64,000 nt of DNA, taken from positions 1,364,001 to 1,428,000 of the forward strand of contig CAVTLA010000001.1 in assembly GCA_963735465.1 (NCBI GenBank), given 5' to 3'. The notes below the pieces were generated by a model. It saw only the letters and a list, made by a program, of their open reading frames with translations, was not told where the DNA came from and made no database searches. The stretch comes from DASZHJ01 sp963735465. GTDB taxonomy: Bacteria; Pseudomonadota; Alphaproteobacteria; ATCC43930; CGMCC-115725. Positions 35,169-42,861 of this stretch are shown in pieces. Position 1 is the first letter of the stretch. Every line of letters starts with the position of its first letter. The position numbers and the translations under genes are program-made.

Positions 35169-35711
35169 ATGAGTAGCAAGAGTGCACTGTTCGTCCTGGC
35201 GGTCGGCGCATCCCTCGTGCTCTCCGCCTGCGGCGATACGACGGAGGATCGTGCGGTGAGCGGCGCCGGCATCGGCGCTGCGGGTGGCGCGGTGGTGGGT
35301 GCGGTGACAGGCATCGGCCCGGTCGGCGGCGCGCTCATCGGCGCGGCGGTCGGCGGCGCCGCGGGCGCGCTCACGGATTCGAGCCAGGTCAATCTGGGCA
35401 AGCCGGCCTGGCGCAGCGGGTCGCCGTCGGGCTCGACCGCCGCCGCTCCGCCACCGCCGCCACCGCCGTCGTCCAACCAGCCGCAGGTCGCCAGCGTCGC
35501 TCCGACCACCACGTCCTACGATCTGACGACGGTTCGGAACATCCAGGCCGGGCTGCAGCGCCTGGGCTACGACCCCGGACCCGCGGACGGCAACTTCGGG
35601 CCGCGGACGGACACTGCCATCCGCCGCTACCAGCAGGACAACAACCTGCCTGTGGACGGTGCGCCGACGGTCTCCCTCTGGGAGCAGATTCGCGGGCGGA
35701 TCAACGGCTGA
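35169..35711 (+). CDS. Lipoprotein with glycine zipper and peptidoglycan-binding domain
   Basis: 180 residues. The start at ATG 35169 is favoured by GAGGA five bases upstream over the ATG at 35154. The lipobox is LVLSAC. A glycine-zipper segment (GAGIGAAGGAVVGAVTG, GGALIGAAVGGAAGAL) precedes a Pro spacer. A PG_binding_1 domain closes the protein (VRNIQAGLQRLGYDPGPADGNFGPRTDTAIRRYQQ, in one run). The layout fits an outer-membrane anchored protein that contacts the cell wall. A hairpin follows the stop. Confidence 0.82.
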   Translation: MSSKSALFVLAVGASLVLSACGDTTEDRAVSGAGIGAAGGAVVGAVTGIGPVGGALIGAAVGGAAGALTDSSQVNLGKPAWRSGSPSGSTAAAPPPPPPPSSNQPQVASVAPTTTSYDLTTVRNIQAGLQRLGYDPGPADGNFGPRTDTAIRRYQQDNNLPVDGAPTVSLWEQIRGRING

Positions 35712-35743
35712 CGTCCCGGGTCGCGGGCTCGGAACTGGACGCC

Positions 35744-35765
35744 GACGCGGCTTCAAGGCCGCGTC
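35744..35765 (+). terminator. Hairpin downstream of the glycine-zipper lipoprotein
   Basis: GACGCGGC and GCCGCGTC form an 8-bp perfect stem with loop TTCAAG, 33 bases after the stop codon. No U tract. Confidence 0.45.
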
Positions 35766-35927
35766 GATGTCCGGCGAGGGGATGTTTTGCCGACTCAGTG
35801 ACTAATACTTAATAGAAAAGGCGTTCAATGAAGGTTGGCAGCGGCGGTGACGCCGCTGGTCTGCCATCGTTGGCGTCGTGCTGATCAGTCCCGTGGCATC
35901 CGGAGCGTTTCCGGTCAAGCTGGACTG

Positions 35928-36806
35928 ATGGGCTTGCTGTGCAACCGGTTGGAGCCGAGCGTGCAAGGCAAGGTCTGCGTCATCACGGGTGCGACCTCCG
36001 GCATCGGCCTCGCCGCGGCGAAGGCGCTGGCGGCCCAAGGTGCTGGCCTCGCCCTGGTCGGCCGCGACCGGGCACGGGGCGACGCGGTACTCGAGCAGCT
36101 GCGGCGGCAGACCCCGGGACTGCGGGCCGCCATGCACTACGCCGACCTCTCGAACCTGGACGAGGTGCGGCGCTTGGCCCAGGAACTGCTGGCGGCATAC
36201 CCTCGCATCGACGTCCTGGTCAACAATGCCGGCGCGCTGTTCGAGCGCCGCCAGGTGACCCCGGACGGCCTCGAGCGCACCTTTGCGCTTAACCACATGG
36301 CCTATTTCCTGCTGACCAACCTGCTCCGGGATCGTCTCATCGCGTCGGCGCCTGCCCGCGTCATCAACGTGGCGTCCCGCGCCCATGACGACGCGATGAT
36401 GGACTTCACCGACCTCAACCTCGAGCGCGACTACCGCGGCTGGACCGCCTATCGCCGCTCGAAGCTCGCCAACCTGCTCTTCACGCGGGAATTGGCGCGG
36501 CGTCTGCAAGGCACCGGCGTCACCGTCAATTGCCTGCACCCGGGCTTCGTCGCCAGCCGTTTCGGCGACAACACCAGCGGCCTCTACCGCACCGGCTTGG
36601 GCATTGCCAAGCGGCTGTTCGCGATCCGCCCGGAGAGCGGCGCCAAGACCGTCGTCTATCTCGCCAGCGCGCTCGAGGTGGAAGGCGAGAGCGGCGGCTA
36701 CTTTGCCCGCTCGGCGCCGGCGAAGCCGTCCCGGGAGGCTCAGGACGACGCGGCCGCCCGCCGGCTCTGGGAGCGCAGCGCCGAGATCGCGCGCATCGCC
36801 GTCTAG
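35928..36806 (+). CDS. Short-chain dehydrogenase/reductase
   Basis: 292 residues from the ATG at 35928. The cofactor motif is VCVITGATSGIGLAAAKAL, the NNAG motif is VLVNNAGALFERR, and the catalytic Tyr/Lys are in YRRSKLANLLFTREL, with the Ser in VINVASRAHDD. This is the layout of retinol-dehydrogenase-like SDRs (WWOX/RDH group), which take lipophilic alcohols or ketones. The ribosome site is weak. The gene ends 4 bases before the convergent methyltransferase gene. Confidence 0.85.
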   Translation: MGLLCNRLEPSVQGKVCVITGATSGIGLAAAKALAAQGAGLALVGRDRARGDAVLEQLRRQTPGLRAAMHYADLSNLDEVRRLAQELLAAYPRIDVLVNNAGALFERRQVTPDGLERTFALNHMAYFLLTNLLRDRLIASAPARVINVASRAHDDAMMDFTDLNLERDYRGWTAYRRSKLANLLFTRELARRLQGTGVTVNCLHPGFVASRFGDNTSGLYRTGLGIAKRLFAIRPESGAKTVVYLASALEVEGESGGYFARSAPAKPSREAQDDAAARRLWERSAEIARIAV

Positions 36807-36810
36807 CCGG

Positions 36811-37380
36811 CTACAGCACGCCCGGGATCAGGGCGGCGACCTCGCGGCGATAGCGCGGGTAGTCCTCGGGAAAGGCAGCGCCGAGCCAGCTCTCCTCGAT
36901 ACGCAGCTTGTGCCAGAACGAGCCTGCCATCAGGGCCAATGCCACGACGCCGCGCCACTCGTCCATCGTCACCACTGATCCCGCGAGCGCCAGCAGGATC
37001 CCGGTATAGATGGGATGCCGCACCCAGCCGTAGGGGCCGGTGCGGATGAGCCGGTGATCCTCCTTGAGGGTGACGGTGCCGCTCCAATAGCCCGCGAGGT
37101 GGCGCCGAGCCCAGATCGCGAAGCCGAGGCCGGCGGCGACCAGAACGGCACCGAGCCAGAACTGCGGCACGGACCGCGGCAGGATCAGCCGGTCCAGCCA
37201 TGCCGGCGGCAGGCTCGGGACCGACAACAGAAAGCCGCCGAGCAGCAAGGGGATGACATAGCTCATGCGCGAGCGCATGGACTCCCGGCGGCGCGCGGGC
37301 TTCACGCCGCGGGAGGCAATGATCCAATAGGCGAGCCACCCCAGCCACATCGCCGGAATCAGGCCTTTATAGATTGCCAT
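36811..37380 (-). CDS. Isoprenylcysteine methyltransferase-like / phospholipid methyltransferase family membrane protein
   Basis: 189 residues from ATG 37380, just after the ABC exporter stop (22 bases). Longer upstream starts run through the exporter gene and are rejected. About five membrane helices are present. The family core TGPYGWVRHPIYTGILLALAG is followed by a conserved acidic region, KLRIEESWLGAAFPEDYPRYRREVAALIP. Such enzymes methylate lipid or prenyl carboxyl groups with SAM. Its position behind the exporter suggests co-transcription. Confidence 0.8.
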   Translation of the reverse strand: MAIYKGLIPAMWLGWLAYWIIASRGVKPARRRESMRSRMSYVIPLLLGGFLLSVPSLPPAWLDRLILPRSVPQFWLGAVLVAAGLGFAIWARRHLAGYWSGTVTLKEDHRLIRTGPYGWVRHPIYTGILLALAGSVVTMDEWRGVVALALMAGSFWHKLRIEESWLGAAFPEDYPRYRREVAALIPGVL

Positions 37381-37402
37381 CACGGCGCCGGCGCTCCGCC
37401 CG

Positions 37403-39272
37403 CTATTGCGCCGCCGGCACGGCGGCGAGCTCGGCGGCTTCCGGATCGTAGAAGCCGCCGGATTGCCGCTGCCAGAGCCGGGCATAGGCGCCGTCCGCGG
37501 CCAGAAGCTCGGCGTGGGTGCCTTCCTCCACGACACGGCCGTGATCCAGCACCACGAGGCGGTCCATGCGCGCGATGGTGGAGAGGCGGTGCGCGATGGC
37601 GATCACTGTGCGCCCGCGCATGAGGCCGTCGAGCTGCTCCTGGATCGCCGCCTCGACCTCGGAATCGAGCGCCGAGGTCGCCTCGTCCAGAACCAGGATC
37701 GGCGCGTCCTTCAGGATCACGCGCGCCAGCGCGATGCGCTGGCGCTGGCCGCCGGACAGCTTCACGCCGCGCTCGCCCACATGGGCGTCGAAGCCGCGGC
37801 GGCCCTGCCAGTCCTCCAGCGTCTCGATGAACTCGAGGGCATGGGCGCGGGCGGCGGCGTCGCGCACTTCCGCCTCGCTGGCGCTCGGGCCGGCCATAGG
37901 CGATGTTCTCGCGGATCGAGCGATGCAGCAATGAGGTGTCCTGGGTCACCATGGCGATATGGGCGCGCAGGCTCTCCTGGGTGACGCCGGCGATGTCCTG
38001 ACCGTCGATCAGGATGCGGCCGGCCTCGATCTCGTAGAAGCGCAGCAGCAGGTTGACCAGGGTGGATTTGCCGGCGCCGGAGCGGCCGACGAGGCCGACC
38101 CGCTCGCCGGGCGCGATGGCGAGGTTGATGCCGTGCAGCACGCCGCGCGCCGTGCCGTAGCCGAAGCGCAGATCCTCGAAGCGCACCTCGCCGCGCTCGA
38201 CGTGGAGCGCGGGTGCGTCGAGGCGGTCCGGCATCTGGCGCGGCACGGCGATCGAGCGCATGCCGTCCTGCACGGTGCCGACGTTCTCGAAGATCGACGT
38301 CACGTTCTGCGCCACCCAGCCGGCGATGTTGGAGATCTGCCAGGTCAGCGGCAGCGCCATGGCGACCGTGCCCAGGGCGATGCGGCCGTCGGTCCAGAGC
38401 CAGATCGCCACTACGCCCGTGCTCACCACCATGGTGGCATTGAGGGTCGTGAGGGTGAAGCCGAAGAGGGTGATGAGGCGGAGCTGGCGCCGGAACGCGC
38501 GCGTGTGCTCGTCGACGGCGGCGCGCACGAAGGCGTCCTCGTCGCTGGGCCGGGCGAAAAGCTTCACGGTCAGGATATTGGTGTAGCTGTCGACGACGCG
38601 GCCGGTGAGGGCGGAGCGCACTTCCGACATCCGCCGGGAGCGGTCGCGCATGCGCGGCACGAAGGCGCGGAGCAGCACGGCGTAGCCCACGAACCACAGC
38701 AGCACCGGCACTGCCAGACGGATGTCGTTCGAGGCCATCAGCGCGATGGCGCCGCCGCCGTAGACCAGGATGTACCAGACCGCGTTGGTGCCGGCGACGA
38801 CGCTCTCCCGCAGCGACGGGCCGGTCTGCATGATGCGGTTGGCGATGCGGCCGGCGAAGTCGTTCTGGAAGAAGGTCCAGCTCTGGCGCACCACGTGCCA
38901 GTGGCTCTGCCATCGGATCAGGTTGGTGAGGCCGGGCGCGATCGCCTGGTTGGTGATCACCGCCTGGACCAGCAGGGCCATTGGCCGCAACAGCAGCACC
39001 ACCGCCGCCATGCCCAGGAGCTGCGGCGCGGCGTCGTGCAGCAGGCTCGCCGGCGCATGGGTGGAGACCAGCGTCACCACCCGGCCGATGAAGAGCGGGA
39101 TCGTCGTGTCCAGCATCGCCACGATGAAGCCGGCGACGAAGAGCGCCACCACCAGCGGGCTGGCCTGGCGCGCATAGTGCCAGTAGAACGCCGCGAGCCC
39201 GGCGGGCGGCGGCGCTTCCGGCGGTAAAGCCGTCGGCTCGAGCAGGCCCTCGAAGAAACGAAACACGCCCAT
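37403..39272 (-). CDS. ABC exporter (fused permease-ATPase), one apparent frameshift
   Basis: 622 residues after correction. The N-terminal membrane domain (about 25-335) has six helices of the type I exporter (MsbA-like) fold. The ATPase domain carries LVGRSGAGKSTLVNLLL (Walker A), MVTQDTSLLHRSI (Q-loop), GVKLSGGQRQRIALAR (signature) and ILVLDEATSALDSE (Walker B), with the H-loop in VIAIAHRLSTIARMD. The frame slips near 37886; deleting one base joins ENIAYGRP to SASEAEVRDAA. Lipid or drug export is the family role. Confidence 0.88.
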
Positions 39273-39456
39273 GTCTTATGCTCGCACCACTGATGGCTTC
39301 AAATTTCGGACGCCTATCGGCGCCGGCGGACGCCGACGGGAACGACCTCGCAGGTATTGGGCTGGCGGCGGCCAATGGCTACGCCGGCTCAGGGCGCGGA
39401 AACTAGCATAAAGCGGAGTGGCGGACGGAAGAAGAATCGGCCGCTGGCCGAGTCGT

Positions 39457-40341
39457 TTACTTCTCGGCCTGATCCATTGAATCCAGGAGGTTGCCGGCGG
39501 CGACGCCGATGGGATCGCCGGGCGCGATTGTTGCGGCTCGTTGCAGCCACGCGCGGGCAGCCGGCTTGTCGCCCTGCGCCAGAGCGCTCCGGCCGGCACG
39601 GAGGAAGAGATCCGCCGCGCCGGGACCGTCGCCGGCACGCTGGGCCGCTTCCGCCTCGATGCCGAGGGCACGGGAAAGGCCGCGGTAGTCGAGGGTATCC
39701 TGGCGGAGTCGCGCCGCGCGGTCGGCCTCCAGCCGAGCGCGACTCGCATCGGAGCGCCGCAGCGCCAAGCGCGCCGCCAATTCGGCGGCATCCGCCTGGA
39801 GCGAGGGTGCGGACTGCTGGCGAATCGCCTCCGCCGCTCGGGCGAGGCCGGCCTCGTCGCCGCGCTCGTCGGCCATGACCCCGCGCAGAAACATGGCGCG
39901 CGCGGCGGCTTCCGTGTCGTTGCTGGCGTCGACGCGGGCCGCCATCGCATCCGCCTCGGCGGCGGCGCCGGTCCGGTAGAGCGCGGTCGCTTCCGCCAGC
40001 AGGAGCGCCGGAAAGGGTTGAACCCCGCGACGCTCCAGCTCGAGCCGGGTCGCGCGGGCATCGGTGAGAGCGCGGTCGGGGAGCCCGGCGCGCAGCTCCG
40101 CGACGGAGAGGTTGTAGCCGAGTTCGCCGATCGCCTTGAGGTCGTCCCGGGCCTGGGCACGGGTGAGTGCAATCCGGTACTGCGCCACCGCCTCGTCGGG
40201 ATGCTCCAGCTCGTAGGCGAGACGGCCGGCGTTGGTCTCCCGCTGCAGCGTCTCGTCCGGCGCCGTCGCGGACTTCGGCGGCGCCGACCCGCCGCAGCTC
40301 GCGAGCAGGAGCGCCAGCAGCAGCGAAGGCCAATATCTCAC
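39457..40341 (-). CDS. TPR-like lipoprotein of the MCE transport operon
   Basis: 294 residues from the GTG at 40341, which overlaps the stop of the MCE gene (GTGA). This start leads straight into a signal (YWPSLLLALLLASC) with the lipobox at Cys16. The mature protein is helical and contains TPR-like stretches (LAYELEHPDEAVAQYRIALTRAQ, DLFLRAGRSALAQGDKPAARAWLQRA). In Mla-type systems an outer-membrane lipoprotein (MlaA or an auxiliary lipoprotein) completes the bridge; this TPR type is unusual and may be the outer-membrane docking part. It is the last gene of the operon. Confidence 0.65.
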   Translation of the reverse strand: MRYWPSLLLALLLASCGGSAPPKSATAPDETLQRETNAGRLAYELEHPDEAVAQYRIALTRAQARDDLKAIGELGYNLSVAELRAGLPDRALTDARATRLELERRGVQPFPALLLAEATALYRTGAAAEADAMAARVDASNDTEAAARAMFLRGVMADERGDEAGLARAAEAIRQQSAPSLQADAAELAARLALRRSDASRARLEADRAARLRQDTLDYRGLSRALGIEAEAAQRAGDGPGAADLFLRAGRSALAQGDKPAARAWLQRAATIAPGDPIGVAAGNLLDSMDQAEK

Positions 40342-41321
40342 GGGCGGATTTCCGTGGAGGGCAGGGGGGCGGCCGGATTTGGCGGCGGACCGCTGCCACC
40401 CAGCAACCATGAGCCGCGCAGCTGGGCGAGGAGCAGTTCCAGCTGATGCGCGGTCTGCTGCAGCTGGGTGACGAGAGCGGGCAGGTTTTCCGTTCCGCCT
40501 TCGAGGTTGTGTACGATCTGCGGCGTTCCCTGGGTGGCGCGGGCGAGGTCGCGCATGGCGCCTTGCAGCGTCGCCAGGGTGTCGTCGGTCCGGTGCAGGA
40601 GAGCGGGCACGCCGCCGTCCCGGGCGTTCAGCGACACCGTCAGCTCGTTGACGTTGCGCAGGACGGCTTGGAACTGGGAAATGATCTGGCCGAGGTTGGC
40701 CACGGCGTCATGAGCCGCGCCGACGGTATCGTCGAGCTGGTGCGCCAGGGTGTCGTCGGTCAGGAGATGGCCGACATTGCCTTCGCCCTTCTGCACGCGG
40801 TCCATCAGCTCCGCCAGGGAGTGGGCGGCGCGGCCGGCGTCGTCCAGTATCGGAAACACCTTCTCGCGGACCTGATCCACCATGGCGCCGATGTTCTCCG
40901 TGGGCGCCCGCTCGGTGACCGCCTGGACTACCGCGTACTTCCAGTCGAGAGGATCTCCGCTGCCGCGGCTGATGTCGACGAAGGCGGCGCCGGCGACGCC
41001 GAAGCGGCGGCGGATCACCGCTTCGCTGTCGCGGCGGATGAAGGCCTGGGCCTGATCGTCGATCTCCGCCTCGGCGAACATCTGCTGATTGGGATTGATG
41101 ACGATCCGCCGCACGACGCCGGCATGCGTGCCGAGCACCTCCACGTCGGCACCGACCGAGAGGCCGGCGACACCCGCCTCCGGCAGCACGATGCGGAGCG
41201 TCGAGACGGTGCGGAACCAGTCGCGCAGCACGCCCGCCTGCAGGGTAAAGCCGAGGAATGCCAGGACCGTCACCACCACCAGGAGGCCCACCCATTCGTC
41301 GGCATGGCGCAGGCGAATCAT
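40338..41321 (-). CDS. MCE domain protein (MlaD-like)
   Basis: 327 residues. One N-terminal anchor helix (VGLLVVVTVLAFLGFTLQAG) is followed by the MCE domain (about 38-118, LRIVLPEAGVAGLSVGADVEVLGTHAGVVRRI). A long helical C-terminal part with repeated heptad-like spacing (about 140-310) could form a coiled barrel. MCE proteins form hexameric rings that carry lipids across the periplasm. The gene overlaps the ATPase-like gene (ATGA) on one side and the lipoprotein gene on the other, so stoichiometric expression is likely. Confidence 0.88.
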   Translation of the reverse strand: MIRLRHADEWVGLLVVVTVLAFLGFTLQAGVLRDWFRTVSTLRIVLPEAGVAGLSVGADVEVLGTHAGVVRRIVINPNQQMFAEAEIDDQAQAFIRRDSEAVIRRRFGVAGAAFVDISRGSGDPLDWKYAVVQAVTERAPTENIGAMVDQVREKVFPILDDAGRAAHSLAELMDRVQKGEGNVGHLLTDDTLAHQLDDTVGAAHDAVANLGQIISQFQAVLRNVNELTVSLNARDGGVPALLHRTDDTLATLQGAMRDLARATQGTPQIVHNLEGGTENLPALVTQLQQTAHQLELLLAQLRGSWLLGGSGPPPNPAAPLPSTEIRP

Positions 41322-42016
41322 GCGGCCCGCCTCGCCGGCAGCAGGCCCTTCTCACCGAGCCGCAGGCGATGGTCGGCGGGAAAGGAGTGGTCGTGCCAGA
41401 CGACGTTGCTGCGCGTCAGCCAGATCGCGGCGGCCCCGGCGCTCCGTGCGGTCGCGATCGCATTGAGAAGCGGCGTCACCAGGTCGAGGAACCGCCCCTG
41501 GGTCGGGCTCTCCAGCAGCAGTAGCGTCGGCTCGCCCAGGAAGGCGCGCACGCAGGCGGCGCGGGCGAGATCGCTCGGTGACAGCTCGGACGGGCGGCCC
41601 AGCGGCAGGCCGGGCAGGCCAAAGGCGCAGGCGAGGCGCGTGGCGTCGGCTTGCAGCGCCGCCCGATCACGGCGGGTATGATGGAGCTGCGGCAGGAGAA
41701 TGTTGGTGACGACATCGGCGAAGCCGATCCAGTTGCCGACGGCGAAGACCCGGCCGATCCGGCCGCGGAGCGCGGCGGCGTAGTGGTGCGGCATCGCCGG
41801 CCACTCCCGGCCGAGAAATCGTGCCGAGCCCTCGGCCAGGGGAACCAGGCCGCTGCAGAGATCGGCGAGCCAGGTCGCGCGGTCGGGATCGGGTGCCTCC
41901 ACGAGGGCGAGCTCGCCGGGCATCAGCCGCAGCGTCACCGGAGGTGGCGCCGGCGCGCCGGGCTCCGCCACCGACCGGGCCGCGGCGAGATCGAGAACAG
42001 GCGTCAGCTCGACCAT
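41318..42016 (-). CDS. Degenerate ABC ATPase subunit (MlaF-like, catalytic motifs lost)
   Basis: 232 residues in the place of MlaF, between the permease and the MCE protein. The overall fold is recognisable: PGELALVEAPDPDRATW aligns with the Walker A loop, ELSPSDLARAACVRAFLGEPTLLLLES with the signature helix and Walker B, and AGAAAIWLTRSN with the H-loop. Every functional residue is changed: the GxxGxGKST loop reads EAPDPDRAT (Lys to Arg46, Gly residues lost), the Q-loop Gln is Ala92, Walker B Asp-Glu is Glu169-Ser170, and the H-loop His is Arg202. ATP hydrolysis is therefore unlikely. The operon overlaps suggest that it is still made and used. Confidence 0.72.
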   Translation of the reverse strand: MVELTPVLDLAAARSVAEPGAPAPPPVTLRLMPGELALVEAPDPDRATWLADLCSGLVPLAEGSARFLGREWPAMPHHYAAALRGRIGRVFAVGNWIGFADVVTNILLPQLHHTRRDRAALQADATRLACAFGLPGLPLGRPSELSPSDLARAACVRAFLGEPTLLLLESPTQGRFLDLVTPLLNAIATARSAGAAAIWLTRSNVVWHDHSFPADHRLRLGEKGLLPARRAA

Positions 42017-42021
42017 GGTCC

Positions 42022-42861
42022 TCAGACCGCCAAGCTCAGGGTGACACTGGCGAGCAGCAGCGCCAGGACGCCGCGGACGAAACCCAGGGGCAGCAGGCGC
42101 GCGGCGTCGTCCCAGGGCCGTGCCATGAAGCCGGTGAGGCACGCGGTCAGCGCCACCAGCAGGCCGATCGCGACCATCTTCGCCGGAAATACCGCGAAGT
42201 CCGCCGCCTGCATCGCCAACAGGACGCGATCGAGGAAGGACCAGAGCGAGGTGTGGACCGCGCCGAGCAGGCTGCCAGCGACGAAGCCGGTGACCAGCGC
42301 CGCCAGCACGAACATGACACCGAGGGTGAAGGAGGCGAGGGCGAAGGCGCAGGCGCGCGGCAGCAGCAGGAGCTGGAACGGATCCAGGCCCTGGGCGGCA
42401 AGGGCGTGGACCTGGCCGCCGATCTGCAGCGCGCCGATCTCCGAGACCGCGACGACGCCACTGCGGCCGAGCAGGATCAGGCCCACCAGCACCGGTGCCA
42501 CCTCGCGCACCAGGACGGTGACGAGGACCGTGCCGATGAGATCCTCCTGCCCCGCCTCGCCAAGCCAGTAGAGCGCCTGATAGACCATGGCGAGGCCGAT
42601 GAGTGCCGCGGTGACGAGGACGGTGGAGAGGCCGCCGCCGACCGCCTGGCGCAAGGCGCGGCGGAACTCGGCGCGCACGGTGCGCCGCCACGTGGAGGGA
42701 CGCAGCGCCTCGCGAACGACGCCGAAGGCGAGGGACGCCAGCATCAGGATGAAATAGCTGCGCCGCCGCGCGGCGCGCCCGAGCGCCGCCAGGAAGCGAC
42801 GGTGCCGGCGACGGTGCACCGCGCCCGCGGCCGAGCGCGCATCCCAGGGCATCTCGCTCAT
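42022..42861 (-). CDS. MlaE-type ABC permease
   Basis: 279 residues. It has five to six membrane helices and the conserved MlaE segments LVREVAPVLVGLILLGRSGVVAVSEIGALQIGGQV and LDPFQLLLLPRACAFALASFTLGVMF (given as blocks). The EIGALQIGGQVHAL stretch resembles the region that normally couples to the ATPase. A basic, Arg-rich N-terminus precedes it. It overlaps the Cache-cyclase gene (ATGA) and is followed after 5 bases by the degenerate ATPase gene. Confidence 0.88.
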   Translation of the reverse strand: MSEMPWDARSAAGAVHRRRHRRFLAALGRAARRRSYFILMLASLAFGVVREALRPSTWRRTVRAEFRRALRQAVGGGLSTVLVTAALIGLAMVYQALYWLGEAGQEDLIGTVLVTVLVREVAPVLVGLILLGRSGVVAVSEIGALQIGGQVHALAAQGLDPFQLLLLPRACAFALASFTLGVMFVLAALVTGFVAGSLLGAVHTSLWSFLDRVLLAMQAADFAVFPAKMVAIGLLVALTACLTGFMARPWDDAARLLPLGFVRGVLALLLASVTLSLAV

